In this document: positions 39,069 through 52,308 of the stretch, one piece after another
Layout: the number at the start of each line of letters is the position of its first letter
Position numbering within the stretch: the stretch's first letter is position 1
Source: Paramecium octaurelia
Taxonomy: Eukaryota; Ciliophora; Oligohymenophorea; Peniculida; Parameciidae
Assembly (NCBI GenBank): GCA_905182995.1
Contig: CAJJDP010000072.1
Span: forward strand, 284,540-348,539
Direction: 5' to 3'
DNA length: 64,000 nucleotides
The notes under the pieces: model-generated
Seen by the model: the letters and a program-made list of their open reading frames with translations, nothing else
Told to the model about the DNA's origin: nothing
Databases searched by the model: none
Translations under genes and position numbers: made by a program

Positions 39069-42000
39069 TCATCGAATATTTTGTTATTGCTTTTGATTTT
39101 GAGATTTAGATTTAATTTTTCTAGTGTAAATTAGTATGAAAAGGAAACAAGTTATTTAAATGAATAAAATACTATTTGTAAACAACTTGTATTTGTTAAT
39201 TATATGTATTTATAATAATACTATTGCATTTGATATCTCGTTTTGAGCAAATAATTGGCAATGTTATTCAATTTCATCACCATTTTATAATTCTAATTCG
39301 TATCCAATTGTTCCTATTTATATTTATTAAACTTAATTATCAACGAAAATGAAATGAGTAATATTTATCCTTATCATTTCCAATGTAAGCATAGTTTTAT
39401 GGAAATAGTCATAGAGTTACCTATCTTCTTGAACATCATAAAAATGAGAGAGTTCATTCCTAGTTTATTTTAAAATTATATGAGTATCATCCATATATTA
39501 AATTAGAATATTTTCATTCTAAGAATTATTATAGGGGATTTAATTTCTCAACTACTTTTACAATTCGAATTCAATGTAATTTTTTTTTAAATTTATCATT
39601 AAATAGAATAATTCTGAAATCAATTAATTCACAATGAAAAGTTTAAGCTTAATTAGGTCTTCAGTATATTTACATGATACTAGTTTAATTGTGAAATCGT
39701 ATTTATTAAAATTTTTATGTTTAGACAATTCTGGATAAATTTCTTTGTTCAGTTTTATTGAGTATATCAAGTTTAGTTGTTATAAATTGATCTGATACAT
39801 AGCCAATTATATATCAGACCAGGTATTGATGTCTTTCTATAGAAAGAGATATTAATCATTTGATTTTTCAATATATAGGATATCAAAGATAATAACAGTT
39901 ACAATTTATAAATTAAAATTGATACCATCAATAATAATTAAAGCAGTATTATTACCATCATCGAGCTTGAGCTTTATTAAATTACCAACTCTTATTGTGT
40001 CTGCAAAATTAGTCGAACTTATTGTTATTTTATAACTAATATTTGAGATCAATTTACAAAATTCATATTAATTTTCAGAACATTGAATTAATTCAATATT
40101 TAAATCGCCAAATAATTGTGAGATGCGAAGATAATATTGCTATTGTATCCAAGTCAAATAATGTTAATTCCAAAAATAATCCCGAATTACATGAATAATT
40201 TAATTTTCCAAAAAAATCACTTTAAAACTTAACTTTGCTATTTATGCTTGAAAATGATATTATCTATAACATAATGGTGAGGTTTATTCATCACAATTTA
40301 ATAGTTCTTAACTAAATTGAATTGGTCCTCTCAAAATAATGTTTGAATTATTTATAATAGTCAAATTACTAATTGGGCCATAAAACATCTCAGAAATATT
40401 TAATTTTACTCTTTTATTATTTTAAATTTCAATTTTAGATGATATCATGAGATTATATAACTCATAGCATTAATTTTAAATTAAAATATTTAATTCAACA
40501 CTACCATCCTCCTCTTTTAAGTTTAATGAAAAGTTTGAATTTAACTTTCTTTAATGAAGTTTTTCTTTCTCTAGATTGACTAAAAATATTTTCAAGAATG
40601 AGCACCTCCACTCTTTTTCAAAAGAAAACAATATACAAAAATGATCAAATTAAAAAAAAGGATCATCAGTTGCAATAATTTCAATAAATGATAACACAGA
40701 CAGATTATATTAAAAAATGGCTATAGATAATGAATTATTTTATTCAAGTAAAATAGCTAAGCTATCAAAATTTATTTAGTACTTAAAAGGGTAGTAAAAT
40801 TAATAGTCATTAAAAGTGTAATTTTTAATTTAAAGTAATTCATCATCCTTGAAGTAATTTAGAATTAGAGATTGAGTTGAATTTTGTATTGCAAACAATA
40901 AGTAACAGAGTTATAAAGTTTAAATTGAAATAATTAATTATTCTTGAATTTGATAACATTTAAAATATTCTTTAGTTGAGATAGCCAAAATATTTGCATA
41001 TTGGATAAATTTTACATTTTCATTCTCAAAATAAAATAGAATAAGTCCAGGTTAATAAAAGTTCTTCGATAGGTATTTGTAACTTGGTTTTTACTCAGGA
41101 TTCGTTGACATAATGAGAGGCAAATCAGAATCTTTTGTGTAAACAAATGCATTTTAAGAAACTTGCTTAACATTTGTAATTACATCATTTAATTAAATAT
41201 TGAAATGCAAAAGTGATTCCTATGAAAATTTAACTCCTCTCAATACATAATTATTATTTTTATTTCTGTTCACAAAAAAATATATCAATTAAGATTCAAG
41301 TACGTGATATTCATCCATGTTTACTGAGTATGAAAGTTTAAGGGGTTGACAATTATAGATATAAAAATATGATTCATATTGAAAACATACATAGCCATAA
41401 ATTATTTTTTTTAACTAAAACTTATGTTAAAAATAAGTTTTATAAAGTTTTATTAAACAATTTTATTGAAAATCTTAATATTTGCTGATACTTACCTTAA
41501 TATTCCCATCACTACTATTTAAATCAAATGTAGCATTATTAAAGTATTTAAAGTTCTGTAATATCAAGAATTTTGATTACTTCTTTTAACAAATATTTTG
41601 AAATTCCATCAACTCAGTGAGTTAGAACATTTCTTTTTAATTGCTATTTTCCTTTAAAATTCTAAAACACAAAACAATGCAGTCTTTTTTAAATAAATTT
41701 TTTTTCTCAATTACATATACAAACTTTAATTTAGGTATTACAAAACCACTTAGTGGTTTGTATTAATAAAATTATAACACTTTTTTTGTCTAATCATATT
41801 AAGAGAATAAATTATTAGAATCATAAAAGTATAATGAAGTGTTACAAATTTGATATGTCTAATTAATGCGAACATTTATTAATACTTTCAATTCAAATTA
41901 GTTTTATAAAAAAAGAAGGTTTGAACGGAAGTGAATATTGTTCAATGTGTATTTTTAACTCAGAATGATTTCTAATTGTTTTTAAGTTTGAATTAATGAT

Positions 42001-44442
42001 GAATTGGTTTTATCTAATTCATTCACTAAAACTATTATTTAGCATATCTGTTAGATTATGATTTTTTGAATTTTACTTGTGTACTACATTAAGAAGTAAT
42101 TTAGAGTTTTTGTTTCATATTAATTAAGATATACTTACACATAAAAATTATCTTGGATCAAAATGATACAAGATGTTTTTTGATTAATTTCACAATAAGA
42201 CACATCATCAATGAAAGAAAGATTTGATAACTCAATATACTTATACTTCATCGAAGCTTCGAACAAAATGCTAGCTTGATTGTTTTTAATTTACATAACT
42301 TTCCATCTCCAACATTGATAAAACACAATTAAATATTATTCTTGGTCCATTTTGATTTATTTTTTTTTGCATTCATCCTCTCTTTGGTCTGAAACATCAT
42401 ATTCCAAACTTATAGTCACCCTCCCTTACAAATCTATGTCATATTATTTTAAAGTTGACTAACTCAGACAAAATAAACTTAAACTTCCATCTTAATTTGT
42501 AAACAATTCATCACAGAGTTCATTAGCCAATATTTTTGTCTCTATCCTAATTAATTCATTAAAATTAGTTTATTCCTCGTACAAAATTAAATCAAAGCCC
42601 ATACAAGTGATATAATAATCGAGATTAACAAATAAGCAGCATAACAATTTTTCTTATATTTTATTTTGATTTAAAGAATTGATTACTCTTATTAATATTG
42701 GTTCTTCTTAAAATGGAATTTAGAATGACTTTTATACAATTTGAGTATTGATGTGCTGGAGNTTTAACTCCTCTCAATACATAATTATTATTTTTATTTC
42801 TGTTCACAAAAAAATATATCAATTAAGATTCAAGTACGTGATATTCATCCATGTTTACTGAGTATGAAAGTTTAAGGGGTTGACAATTATAGATATAAAA
42901 ATATGATTCATATTGAAAACATACATAGCCATAAATTATTTTTTTTAACTAAAACTTATGTTAAAAATAAGTTTTATAAAGTTTTATTAAACAATTTTAT
43001 TGAAAATCTTAATATTTGCTGATACTTACCTTAATATTCCCATCACTACTATTTAAATCAAATGTAGCATTATTAAAGTATTTAAAGTTCTGTAATATCA
43101 AGAATTTTGATTACTTCTTTTAACAAATATTTTGAAATTCCATCAACTCAGTGAGTTAGAACATTTCTTTTTAATTGCTATTTTCCTTTAAAATTCTAAA
43201 ACACAAAACAATGCAGTCTTTTTTAAATAAATTTTTTTTCTCAATTACATATACAAACTTTAATTTAGGTATTACAAAACCACTTAGTGGTTTGTATTAA
43301 TAAAATTATAACACTTTTTTTGTCTAATCATATTAAGAGAATAAATTATTAGAATCATAAAAGTATAATGAAGTGTTACAAATTTGATATGTCTAATTAA
43401 TGCGAACATTTATTAATACTTTCAATTCAAATTAGTTTTATAAAAAAAGAAGGTTTGAACGGAAGTGAATATTGTTCAATGTGTATTTTTAACTCAGAAT
43501 GATTTCTAATTGTTTTTAAGTTTGAATTAATGATGAATTGGTTTTATCTAATTCATTCACTAAAACTATTATTTAGCATATCTGTTAGATTATGATTTTT
43601 TGAATTTTACTTGTGTACTACATTAAGAAGTAATTTAGAGTTTTTGTTTCATATTAATTAAGATATACTTACACATAAAAATTATCTTGGATCAAAATGA
43701 TACAAGATGTTTTTTGATTAATTTCACAATAAGACACATCATCAATGAAAGAAAGATTTGATAACTCAATATACTTATACTTCATCGAAGCTTCGAACAA
43801 AATGCTAGCTTGATTGTTTTTAATTTACATAACTTTCCATCTCCAACATTGATAAAACACAATTAAATATTATTCTTGGTCCATTTTGATTTATTTTTTT
43901 TTGCATTCATCCTCTCTTTGGTCTGAAACATCATATTCCAAACTTATAGTCACCCTCCCTTACAAATCTATGTCATATTATTTTAAAGTTGACTAACTCA
44001 GACAAAATAAACTTAAACTTCCATCTTAATTTGTAAACAATTCATCACAGAGTTCATTAGCCAATATTTTTGTCTCTATCCTAATTAATTCATTAAAATT
44101 AGTTTATTCCTCGTACAAAATTAAATCAAAGCCCATACAAGTGATATAATAATCGAGATTAACAAATAAGCAGCATAACAATTTTTCTTATATTTTATTT
44201 TGATTTAAAGAATTGATTACTCTTATTAATATTGGTTCTTCTTAAAATGGAATTTAGAATGACTTTTATACAATTTGAGTATTGATGTGCTGGAGTTTCT
44301 AATAATCTTCTTCATCTCCTTCTAAAATATAACATTATGATGTGAATTAATAGCAAGCTATTTATTGTTGTGTTACCAATTCATTGCACTTTGAATTTAA
44401 AAGGTTAATAAGGTACCCTAATAATATATATAGAATTTTCAT
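39069..44442 (-). CDS. Large type I membrane protein (1,279 aa) split by an assembly duplication
   Basis: Start ATG at 44,442; stop TGA at 39,069-39,071. The span includes duplicate pair 3. Counting that segment once (44,442-42,763 followed by 41,228-39,069) gives 1,680 + 2,160 = 3,840 nt, exactly 1,280 codons, with no TGA and no intron. As assembled, the extra 1,534 bp breaks the frame. The N-terminus is a signal peptide (MKILYILLGYLINLLNSKC). The long extracellular or lumenal region has scattered cysteines (LLCCLFVNLDYYITCMGFDL; ANELCDELF). Near the C-terminus one membrane segment (SILFIQITCFLFILIY) is followed by a basic and Gln-rich cytosolic tail (TRKIKSKSQNQKQQQ). I recognise no named domain; it looks like the large ciliate group of uncharacterised secreted/membrane proteins. 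Confidence 0.85.
41229..42761 (+). repeat. Head-to-tail duplicate pair 3, copy A (1,533 bp)
   Basis: Repeats at 42763-44295 with one N (42762) between; the stretches compared are the same. It falls inside the large membrane-protein gene. Because the offset (1,534) is not a multiple of three, a real duplication would destroy the gene, whereas collapsing it restores the frame. Confidence 0.95.
42763..44295 (+). repeat. Head-to-tail duplicate pair 3, copy B (1,533 bp)
   Basis: Second copy of 41229-42761. The unique sequence beyond it (44,296-44,442) supplies the gene's start and signal peptide. Confidence 0.95.
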
Positions 44443-44822
44443 CTTATATAATATAATAAATATATTCAAATTGAAATGATTTAGAACACATCTGAAAGGA
44501 ATCAAGATTTAATTGGAGGCAATGTCTTACAATAGAAACTATGTCAAAAACGAATTTCAGAAGTCTAAAAAATGGAATTTACTTTTACTCTTTTGAACTT
44601 TACCTTTTAATTCATTATCACATCCCTACCATTTGCAAAATAAGATATACAGAATTAAGTTGTTTCATGATAAATTTATCTTTATTAAAAACTAATATTG
44701 AAAAAACATTATTCTACATAACTTATCAGTTCTTTACACATTCAAGATTACACTTTGTATAATTTTTATGACAATTCTAATAGTAGTGTATGAGTATTAT
44801 ATTAAGAACATCAACATCACCC

Positions 44823-46324
44823 AAATATTTTAGTTTAATTAAGTAATTGAGCTTAAAATTAGCCATTAATTCTTTTTTTCTGTTTTTTTAATATTCATTT
44901 TAAGAAATTGTGTGTTAAATTTAAAAGAATTACTTATCTAAAAGTTACAGAAAATATTCTAAAGTGAATTATTCTATTTATTTATTAACTGCTACTTCAT
45001 AAATCCTGTTGTCCATTTTTGATTCAGGCTACATTAAGAATTATTTGAATCAATTATTATTCAAATTAAATTAGAATATTATTTTTGGTAATCTGTTTTC
45101 TATCATTCAAAGTATTTTTAATGATTCAATCATCAATATCTACGTTTCATCTGCATCTTGACATGGCAACATTATTTTATAGCTAAAGTAACTTCTCTAA
45201 TTTCTCTAATAAAGATTACTAGCAAAATTTTGGCAAAATTAGGAAGGTGATAAAATAGTTGATAGTGATATATAAAATTTCTAAAAGGTAAAAACGAGTG
45301 ATCTATCATGCTTAGATGAATTAGAATAGAGAGTGAATTGAAAAATACTAAATAGTGCACTTCTTTACTATTATCAACTTTATAAAGAATATGAACAGAC
45401 TGCCTCCAGACAATTGATCTACATCTTCAATCAAAAAATGTTTCGTGGAATCCTTAGTGCATTCAGTTTATGTTGAATCAACAAATTAAAATAGGACCTT
45501 TGTTGAATGCAGGCGATAAAAAAATGAGATATTCTTTGTACTAATGTGGACTTCATGCTTTCTTACAAGCTCTTCCTTAAATCGTTTATGAGATTTGCAT
45601 TTCAAATCTGTGAGTAAATTGGAATCTAGTACTTTCTGATAAATACCAAAATACTAAAAATATTTTAAATAAGTGTAAATTGGTTTCACTAAGGCAGTTA
45701 ATTTGCTACTTTTTGGATTCATATCTTTTCTAAAATCCATTTCTAATATATATTCTTAAACAAATGCTATTAAGAGAATAATTGATATAAGCGTTGCAAT
45801 AATATAAAATTAATTATCGAACCTTCATATATAATTGATAATTTCAAATATTTAGTTTAGGTCTAAATAAATTTCTCAGTGTTAAATTTATTAATCTATG
45901 AATCGTTTGTTCTGATTATTAATTTATATAAAGCAGATTGTGGATATTTGATGAAGATATAAATGCATTTGCTAGAATTCTAATTTAAATACTCATTATA
46001 TAATTAAAAGAAAGTCAAGTGGAAGAGATTCTACAAAAGCTATGATTAGGATTATGTATGACGATTCATAAGTAAGGATTCTAATTTATCCAAGTTTAGG
46101 AGAGTTCCAAAAGTTATGGAAATGACTTTTTTACATTTACTAATGTATTTCAAAATGAAAATAAAATTCAGTTTCAAATTTAGTTCTTTGATGTTCTGTG
46201 CTGACTGGTCATAGTATTTACTAATAATGTCAAGTTTGCTCAAATGATATTTTATACCCACCACATATGTAAGATTATCAGAAAGATGGATTACTTAGAA
46301 TGCATCATTAATGTGTCAGTTTAG
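44823..46324 (+). repeat. Head-to-tail duplicate pair 4, copy A (1,502 bp)
   Basis: Repeats at 46326-47827 with one N (46325) between; the stretches compared are the same. Inside, a minus-strand frame with no TGA runs about 45,720-46,300 (contains GIKYHLSKLDIISKYYDQSA), and a plus-strand piece near 45,470-45,610 reads QIKIGPLLNAGDKKMRYSLY then CGLHAFLQAL, faintly like the Cys box of ubiquitin-specific proteases. Neither is firm. Confidence 0.93.
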
Positions 46325-46325
46325 N

Positions 46326-47827
46326 AAATATTTTAGTTTAATTAAGTAATTGAGCTTAAAATTAGCCATTAATTCTTTTTTTCTGTTTTTTTAATATTCA
46401 TTTTAAGAAATTGTGTGTTAAATTTAAAAGAATTACTTATCTAAAAGTTACAGAAAATATTCTAAAGTGAATTATTCTATTTATTTATTAACTGCTACTT
46501 CATAAATCCTGTTGTCCATTTTTGATTCAGGCTACATTAAGAATTATTTGAATCAATTATTATTCAAATTAAATTAGAATATTATTTTTGGTAATCTGTT
46601 TTCTATCATTCAAAGTATTTTTAATGATTCAATCATCAATATCTACGTTTCATCTGCATCTTGACATGGCAACATTATTTTATAGCTAAAGTAACTTCTC
46701 TAATTTCTCTAATAAAGATTACTAGCAAAATTTTGGCAAAATTAGGAAGGTGATAAAATAGTTGATAGTGATATATAAAATTTCTAAAAGGTAAAAACGA
46801 GTGATCTATCATGCTTAGATGAATTAGAATAGAGAGTGAATTGAAAAATACTAAATAGTGCACTTCTTTACTATTATCAACTTTATAAAGAATATGAACA
46901 GACTGCCTCCAGACAATTGATCTACATCTTCAATCAAAAAATGTTTCGTGGAATCCTTAGTGCATTCAGTTTATGTTGAATCAACAAATTAAAATAGGAC
47001 CTTTGTTGAATGCAGGCGATAAAAAAATGAGATATTCTTTGTACTAATGTGGACTTCATGCTTTCTTACAAGCTCTTCCTTAAATCGTTTATGAGATTTG
47101 CATTTCAAATCTGTGAGTAAATTGGAATCTAGTACTTTCTGATAAATACCAAAATACTAAAAATATTTTAAATAAGTGTAAATTGGTTTCACTAAGGCAG
47201 TTAATTTGCTACTTTTTGGATTCATATCTTTTCTAAAATCCATTTCTAATATATATTCTTAAACAAATGCTATTAAGAGAATAATTGATATAAGCGTTGC
47301 AATAATATAAAATTAATTATCGAACCTTCATATATAATTGATAATTTCAAATATTTAGTTTAGGTCTAAATAAATTTCTCAGTGTTAAATTTATTAATCT
47401 ATGAATCGTTTGTTCTGATTATTAATTTATATAAAGCAGATTGTGGATATTTGATGAAGATATAAATGCATTTGCTAGAATTCTAATTTAAATACTCATT
47501 ATATAATTAAAAGAAAGTCAAGTGGAAGAGATTCTACAAAAGCTATGATTAGGATTATGTATGACGATTCATAAGTAAGGATTCTAATTTATCCAAGTTT
47601 AGGAGAGTTCCAAAAGTTATGGAAATGACTTTTTTACATTTACTAATGTATTTCAAAATGAAAATAAAATTCAGTTTCAAATTTAGTTCTTTGATGTTCT
47701 GTGCTGACTGGTCATAGTATTTACTAATAATGTCAAGTTTGCTCAAATGATATTTTATACCCACCACATATGTAAGATTATCAGAAAGATGGATTACTTA
47801 GAATGCATCATTAATGTGTCAGTTTAG
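46326..47827 (+). repeat. Head-to-tail duplicate pair 4, copy B (1,502 bp)
   Basis: Second copy of 44823-46324 (offset 1,503). Unique sequence resumes at 47,828 and shows nothing recognisable until the minus-strand gene ending at 48,545. Confidence 0.93.
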
Positions 47828-48544
47828 CTAAATCCATTCAAATCATAATACTCTCCAGATCTAGAGAAGATATGTCAGTTGAAATCAACACAATCAAAGA
47901 ATTATAATTTGTGAAAATAAGAAGTTTTGAAAATCCAAAATAATCCGCTCACTAGATTATTCAGATGAATTCATTAATCAATGAACTTCTTCTACTATAC
48001 AAAACGTGTCTAATATAAAGCAAAGCAATATGTATTAAGCAATAATAAAACACCAATATATAAATCTTGTTTAAGGTTAACTAAAATTACTTGTACATAT
48101 TATAAGAGGATATGTAAGCCAAAAAATCATATTTCACATATATTCAGTAAGTACTTATCAAAATGATCAACAAAAAAGTAGAAATAATTTATTGTTTACA
48201 TTTAAGTCTCGATCTATATTTGCTATGATTTGAATATCCGATTTAAAACTTTCTATTTTATTTTCGTTTGCTTGATAATCAATGAATATTGAAAGGCAAT
48301 AATAGGTTAATTACGAAAATCAAAAAATTATTATTTCACTATGAATTTTTTCAAAAAAATATATTGAATACAAAATTTTCAATTTAAAGTAAAGTAGCCA
48401 TTGTTAGGAGAAATTTTTCAAATGATGTTATGGGTATCATCATTTTTCTTAAGTGTTAATCAGATTTTTACATTTTTATTATTATTATATTATTAATCAT
48501 CAATTAATCATCAATTAATTATATCTAATACTATTTTATCTAAC

Positions 48545-49082
48545 TCAAGATCTGAACAAAACCTCCATTCTAGTCAAAGAGATTAAGGTAAATTTTATGT
48601 CTCTAAAATAAAACAGGATAACTACCTAAAACACAAATCTAAACGTATTTATTTAATAAATCTTAAGTGGTTAACCATTTTCTGTTGTGAATTATCTACC
48701 AAAAACGCAGTGACCACTTCAGATCTTTTTATTCCAAAAAAAAAAGTTGCTCATGCTTTTTTATTTTTGGTGGTTCATAATAAACGGGTACGCCACTTGA
48801 GAAGATCCCATATGCAAGTAAACTAATCTCCTGTGCTCTACGAATTTGTAATAATTTTCTAACCATTTCCTCTCTATATTCATTAGGTTGGGTTTTGTGA
48901 GGACTTTTTGAATTATCAGACCTAAGAATATTTAAGTATTGGTTTACTCCTTATACAACAAGGTCTGAATGAAGATATTCAATTTATGAGTTGAACTTGT
49001 ATTTTCTGAGCCCTTATTGAATTAAGCTTAAATCTATTAAAAGTGGGTTTATTTCAATCAAGGTTCCTTTTATCACATACAT
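48545..49082 (-). CDS. Unrecognised protein (about 171 aa) with a homopolymer frame problem
   Basis: From ATG 49,082 the minus-strand frame reads MYVIKGTLIEINPLLIDLSL through NEYREEMVRKLLQIRRAQEI and GVPVYYEPPKIKKHEQLFF. At a run of ten A on the plus strand (48,736-48,745) the convincing continuation moves to the next frame (GIKRSEVVTAFLVDNSQQKM). A 23-nt intron (48,603-48,625, GTAGTT...TTTAG) then leads to DIKFTLISLTRMEVLFRS and TGA 48,545. Total coding length is one base short of 172 codons, so one more A in the run would give one frame. The gene may start further upstream: frames stay open to about 49,470, including a plausible start MQASPTFRSHIYSTKGQIVF, but the joins there are unclear. 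No domain recognised. Confidence 0.55.
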
Positions 49083-52000
49083 TTAGATAATTTTAATATT
49101 ATAGAAGAATGTACAAAGCACACAATGTCCACATAAGTTGGCAATTTTCGAACTAATAGCTTAATTCTAAAGATAGATTAGTCTGGGAAAGTTATGTTGT
49201 ATCAAAATAATGATCAGCAGAAAAATAAACTAACTTTTAAAGATAGCATTCGCACCAACTTAATTGAATTAAATGTGCAAACGCTAAGATGATTATAATA
49301 TCTTTCTTTTTAAGTTTGTATAGTTATTTAAAAAGATTATAATATTGTAAATCTAGCCATCATAATGCTCTTTAAAAATGAAGCGCTAAATTTATATTGG
49401 AATTAGATTTAATGAAAACAATCTGTCCTTTAGTAGAGTAGATATGAGATCTAAAAGTTGGAGAAGCCTGCATATTTTAATCTAAGTAACAAAAAAGCGA
49501 AAAAGAGAATGATAAAAGTTCATTAATAACATATCCTCTCTCTGATAAGAAAAGCTAAGGAAGGAAATTTTGCCAATTTGAAAAATCAAAATTCTTGCAC
49601 TTCGAATTTTTTTAGAATAATATTAATTTAACAAAATTCTATATAATTTTTAATTGCCTCTTCTACCATTTAATTCAGAATTTCTAGAGCTATATTAGCT
49701 TCAAAATGAAGTTTTATATATGCAAAAATTAATTCTGATATTGATCCAATTAAGGAGATGTAGAATTATGAATGATATTTTAAAATTTAACCTAAAAGTA
49801 GAGAAAGTCCTTTGATTATTTACAAATTAGTCCATTCTTTCCTTATATAATTTTAAAGAAATTGGTCATTTCTTTATCAAATTTATTCCAAATTTTTTCA
49901 TTTGAAAAGGAAATGATCCATTTGTTTTGTTAGTTTTCTTTACAAAACAGAACTTAGTCATTATTTTTTATGAATCCAATTATTTCCTTATTAAAATAAA
50001 ATAAGGAAAATGTTAAGGTACCTAAGACATTTAATTTGAAAAATTCTGTCAATTTTCTATCATAAATAGCTTGGCTGTTTACTAAAAGTACAATTTATTT
50101 TAATCTCCAAAAATTAGATAAAATTTTAGAACCCTAAATTTGATTTGAAGGAGTTTGGATCATTTATTTTGATATTTAATGTTCAGTAAAGTTAACAATA
50201 GAGTGAAAATTTAAATTTATTAATTAATGGAGAGTATCAGGAAGATAAAATAATCAAATTAAATATAAATTAGAAAGTAATAGATAAATGATAATCAATG
50301 CATTAGTTATCTATGAATATTTATCTTAAAATCAATTTTTAGTTACATAAAAATACGTTTAAAAATTATGTTTTCATAAAATTGAAAGATTTTAAATAGA
50401 TCTAGTTATAATTTTAACAACAAATTTTAAATTACATTATCTTATAAAGGGTAATTTGAAATAAATTTACTAATGTTGATCCATAGAATAAGATATAAAA
50501 ATTACTAAAAGGTTGAAAATTTGAAGGCAAATTGGGTTGAAAAGCTTCAAAGATGTAATTAGAAAACATGTAAAAATATTACAGATTTTTCAATAGAGCA
50601 ATTCTCAATAGATTGGAAAATATAGTAGTCATAAAATGAAAAAGTTAAGTATACATTTAAAGTATTGTTTATTTCGGTTTATTTTTATTCAATCTATATT
50701 AAACCTAGAAACATCTAAATTTTAAAATATATCTACAAATCTAAAATGCATAACTAAAATACCATTTATGTCGTCATCCTTAATATCGTCTCCGTCACTA
50801 TCCACAACTACGAATCTAAGGTATTGATTTATTTCAAAGATAAAGTCCAAAACAGCAGATACCTTTCAATAAAAATACTTATTTACTTTCCAATCAGGAT
50901 TTGGGTTGTTTTTTTAACTTCTGTTTTCACTATTAATTTTTCGGCTCCTTGTTTTCCTTCTGTTAAATAAACATATATTTAAGGGTCGCTATCTGATAGT
51001 ACATCCTTATTAGCTAGACCTCTAGCAGAGAAGAAAAGTTCAATTTTTTCCCTATCTTCTATTTGTATGCATTAATTATAATTGAAATTTATACTTATTA
51101 TTACATAATATAAAAATAATAAGTTGAATCATTTAAACTTAAAAAGCGAATGCAATTTTCGAGAAGTACCTAAATATGAATTATATTATGAATTCAATTG
51201 TGAAAAGTATCTAGCTGATAAGGTAGAAAATATATAATCAGATAATTAGAAATGCTTGATCGGTGATAGATTAATTATGAGATAACTAATTACATTTATA
51301 ACTTTAATAAGCAATAAATTTATGACCAAAAGAAAAATGATCAATCATCAGATTTTGATTAAGAAAGAATCAATTAATATCTATCGAATAGCAAATAAAA
51401 TTACTTTTAGTTAGAGTAACTAATCATTAAGCCAATTTTTCTACTTTGATTTTGAATGTATAATTTCTGAAATTTAGTTAAATATGGCTTTAAATATGTT
51501 TATTAAAATGAAATAATTTAATTAATTTAATTAATAGATTGAGATTTCATTAATAAATATTGTTAAATTATTAAATAAAGTAATAATGAAAAAAAAGATA
51601 TCAATCTTATTCAATACGTGCTCAATGAGAGAAAGGATAATTTTATCGCTATTAAATGAGGATTCAAAGAAGACAACATACTATGTATTATAATAATTTT
51701 TGTGAACCTGATAGTGTAATATATTTTGAAGTTTTAAGAGATATTTATTATACTAAATTCAGATTTATTAAAAAAACAATGATTAAGTTTGAAATATTTC
51801 AAAAGTGATACATATAAATAATAAATATAATTTAAATTAGGCCATCAGTTTTATCAATTTAAGAGAGCAATCTGATAAAAATATCATTTTAATAAGAAGA
51901 AAAGCACATAAATTATATAAAAAACTTAATTTATGATTAAAAGTCAAATAGTATTAAATTAAAAATAACCTAAGTAATATTTATTCAATAATAAAAATTA

Positions 52001-52308
52001 ATAATAATAGTAAAGTTATCAATTTCTTTCTGATTCTAATGAAAATATTGATTGAAATTTATAATTTTTCAATTATAAAATAAAGATGTATTTCAAAATT
52101 GTATTAAATAAATCTAATATTCTTTCAAATGTATCTAAATTTATGATCAGAATCATAAATAATACGAAACATACTTAAAGCCTTACTAAGTTTCTTTTAT
52201 GAATTAAATTTTATTATATTGATTTTAATTTGTTTTATGGATCTAATTGCATATATCATATTGATAAATATAATATTTCTTGATTTTAAGGTTTGAATTT
52301 TTGTAATA
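49083..52308. other. Mostly intergenic; possible 5' extension of the 48.5 kb gene
   Basis: 49,083-49,480 has several overlapping open minus-strand frames that may be earlier exons of the preceding gene. From 49.5 to 52.3 kb the sequence is extremely AT-rich with TGA in every frame. I find no gene, RNA or repeat there. Confidence 0.4.

Noticed and set aside
45172-46264. Minus-strand ORFs in duplicate pair 4 read as a gene
   Set aside because: No start is found after the preceding TGA, composition is merely AT-driven and no family matches. A plus-strand ubiquitin-protease-like piece overlaps the area but is too short to call.
14640-47827. Reading the four tandem pairs as segmental duplications or transposable elements
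   Set aside because: The single N at each junction, matching copies and restoration of a gene frame on collapse all favour assembly overlap. No terminal repeats or target-site duplications mark the ends.
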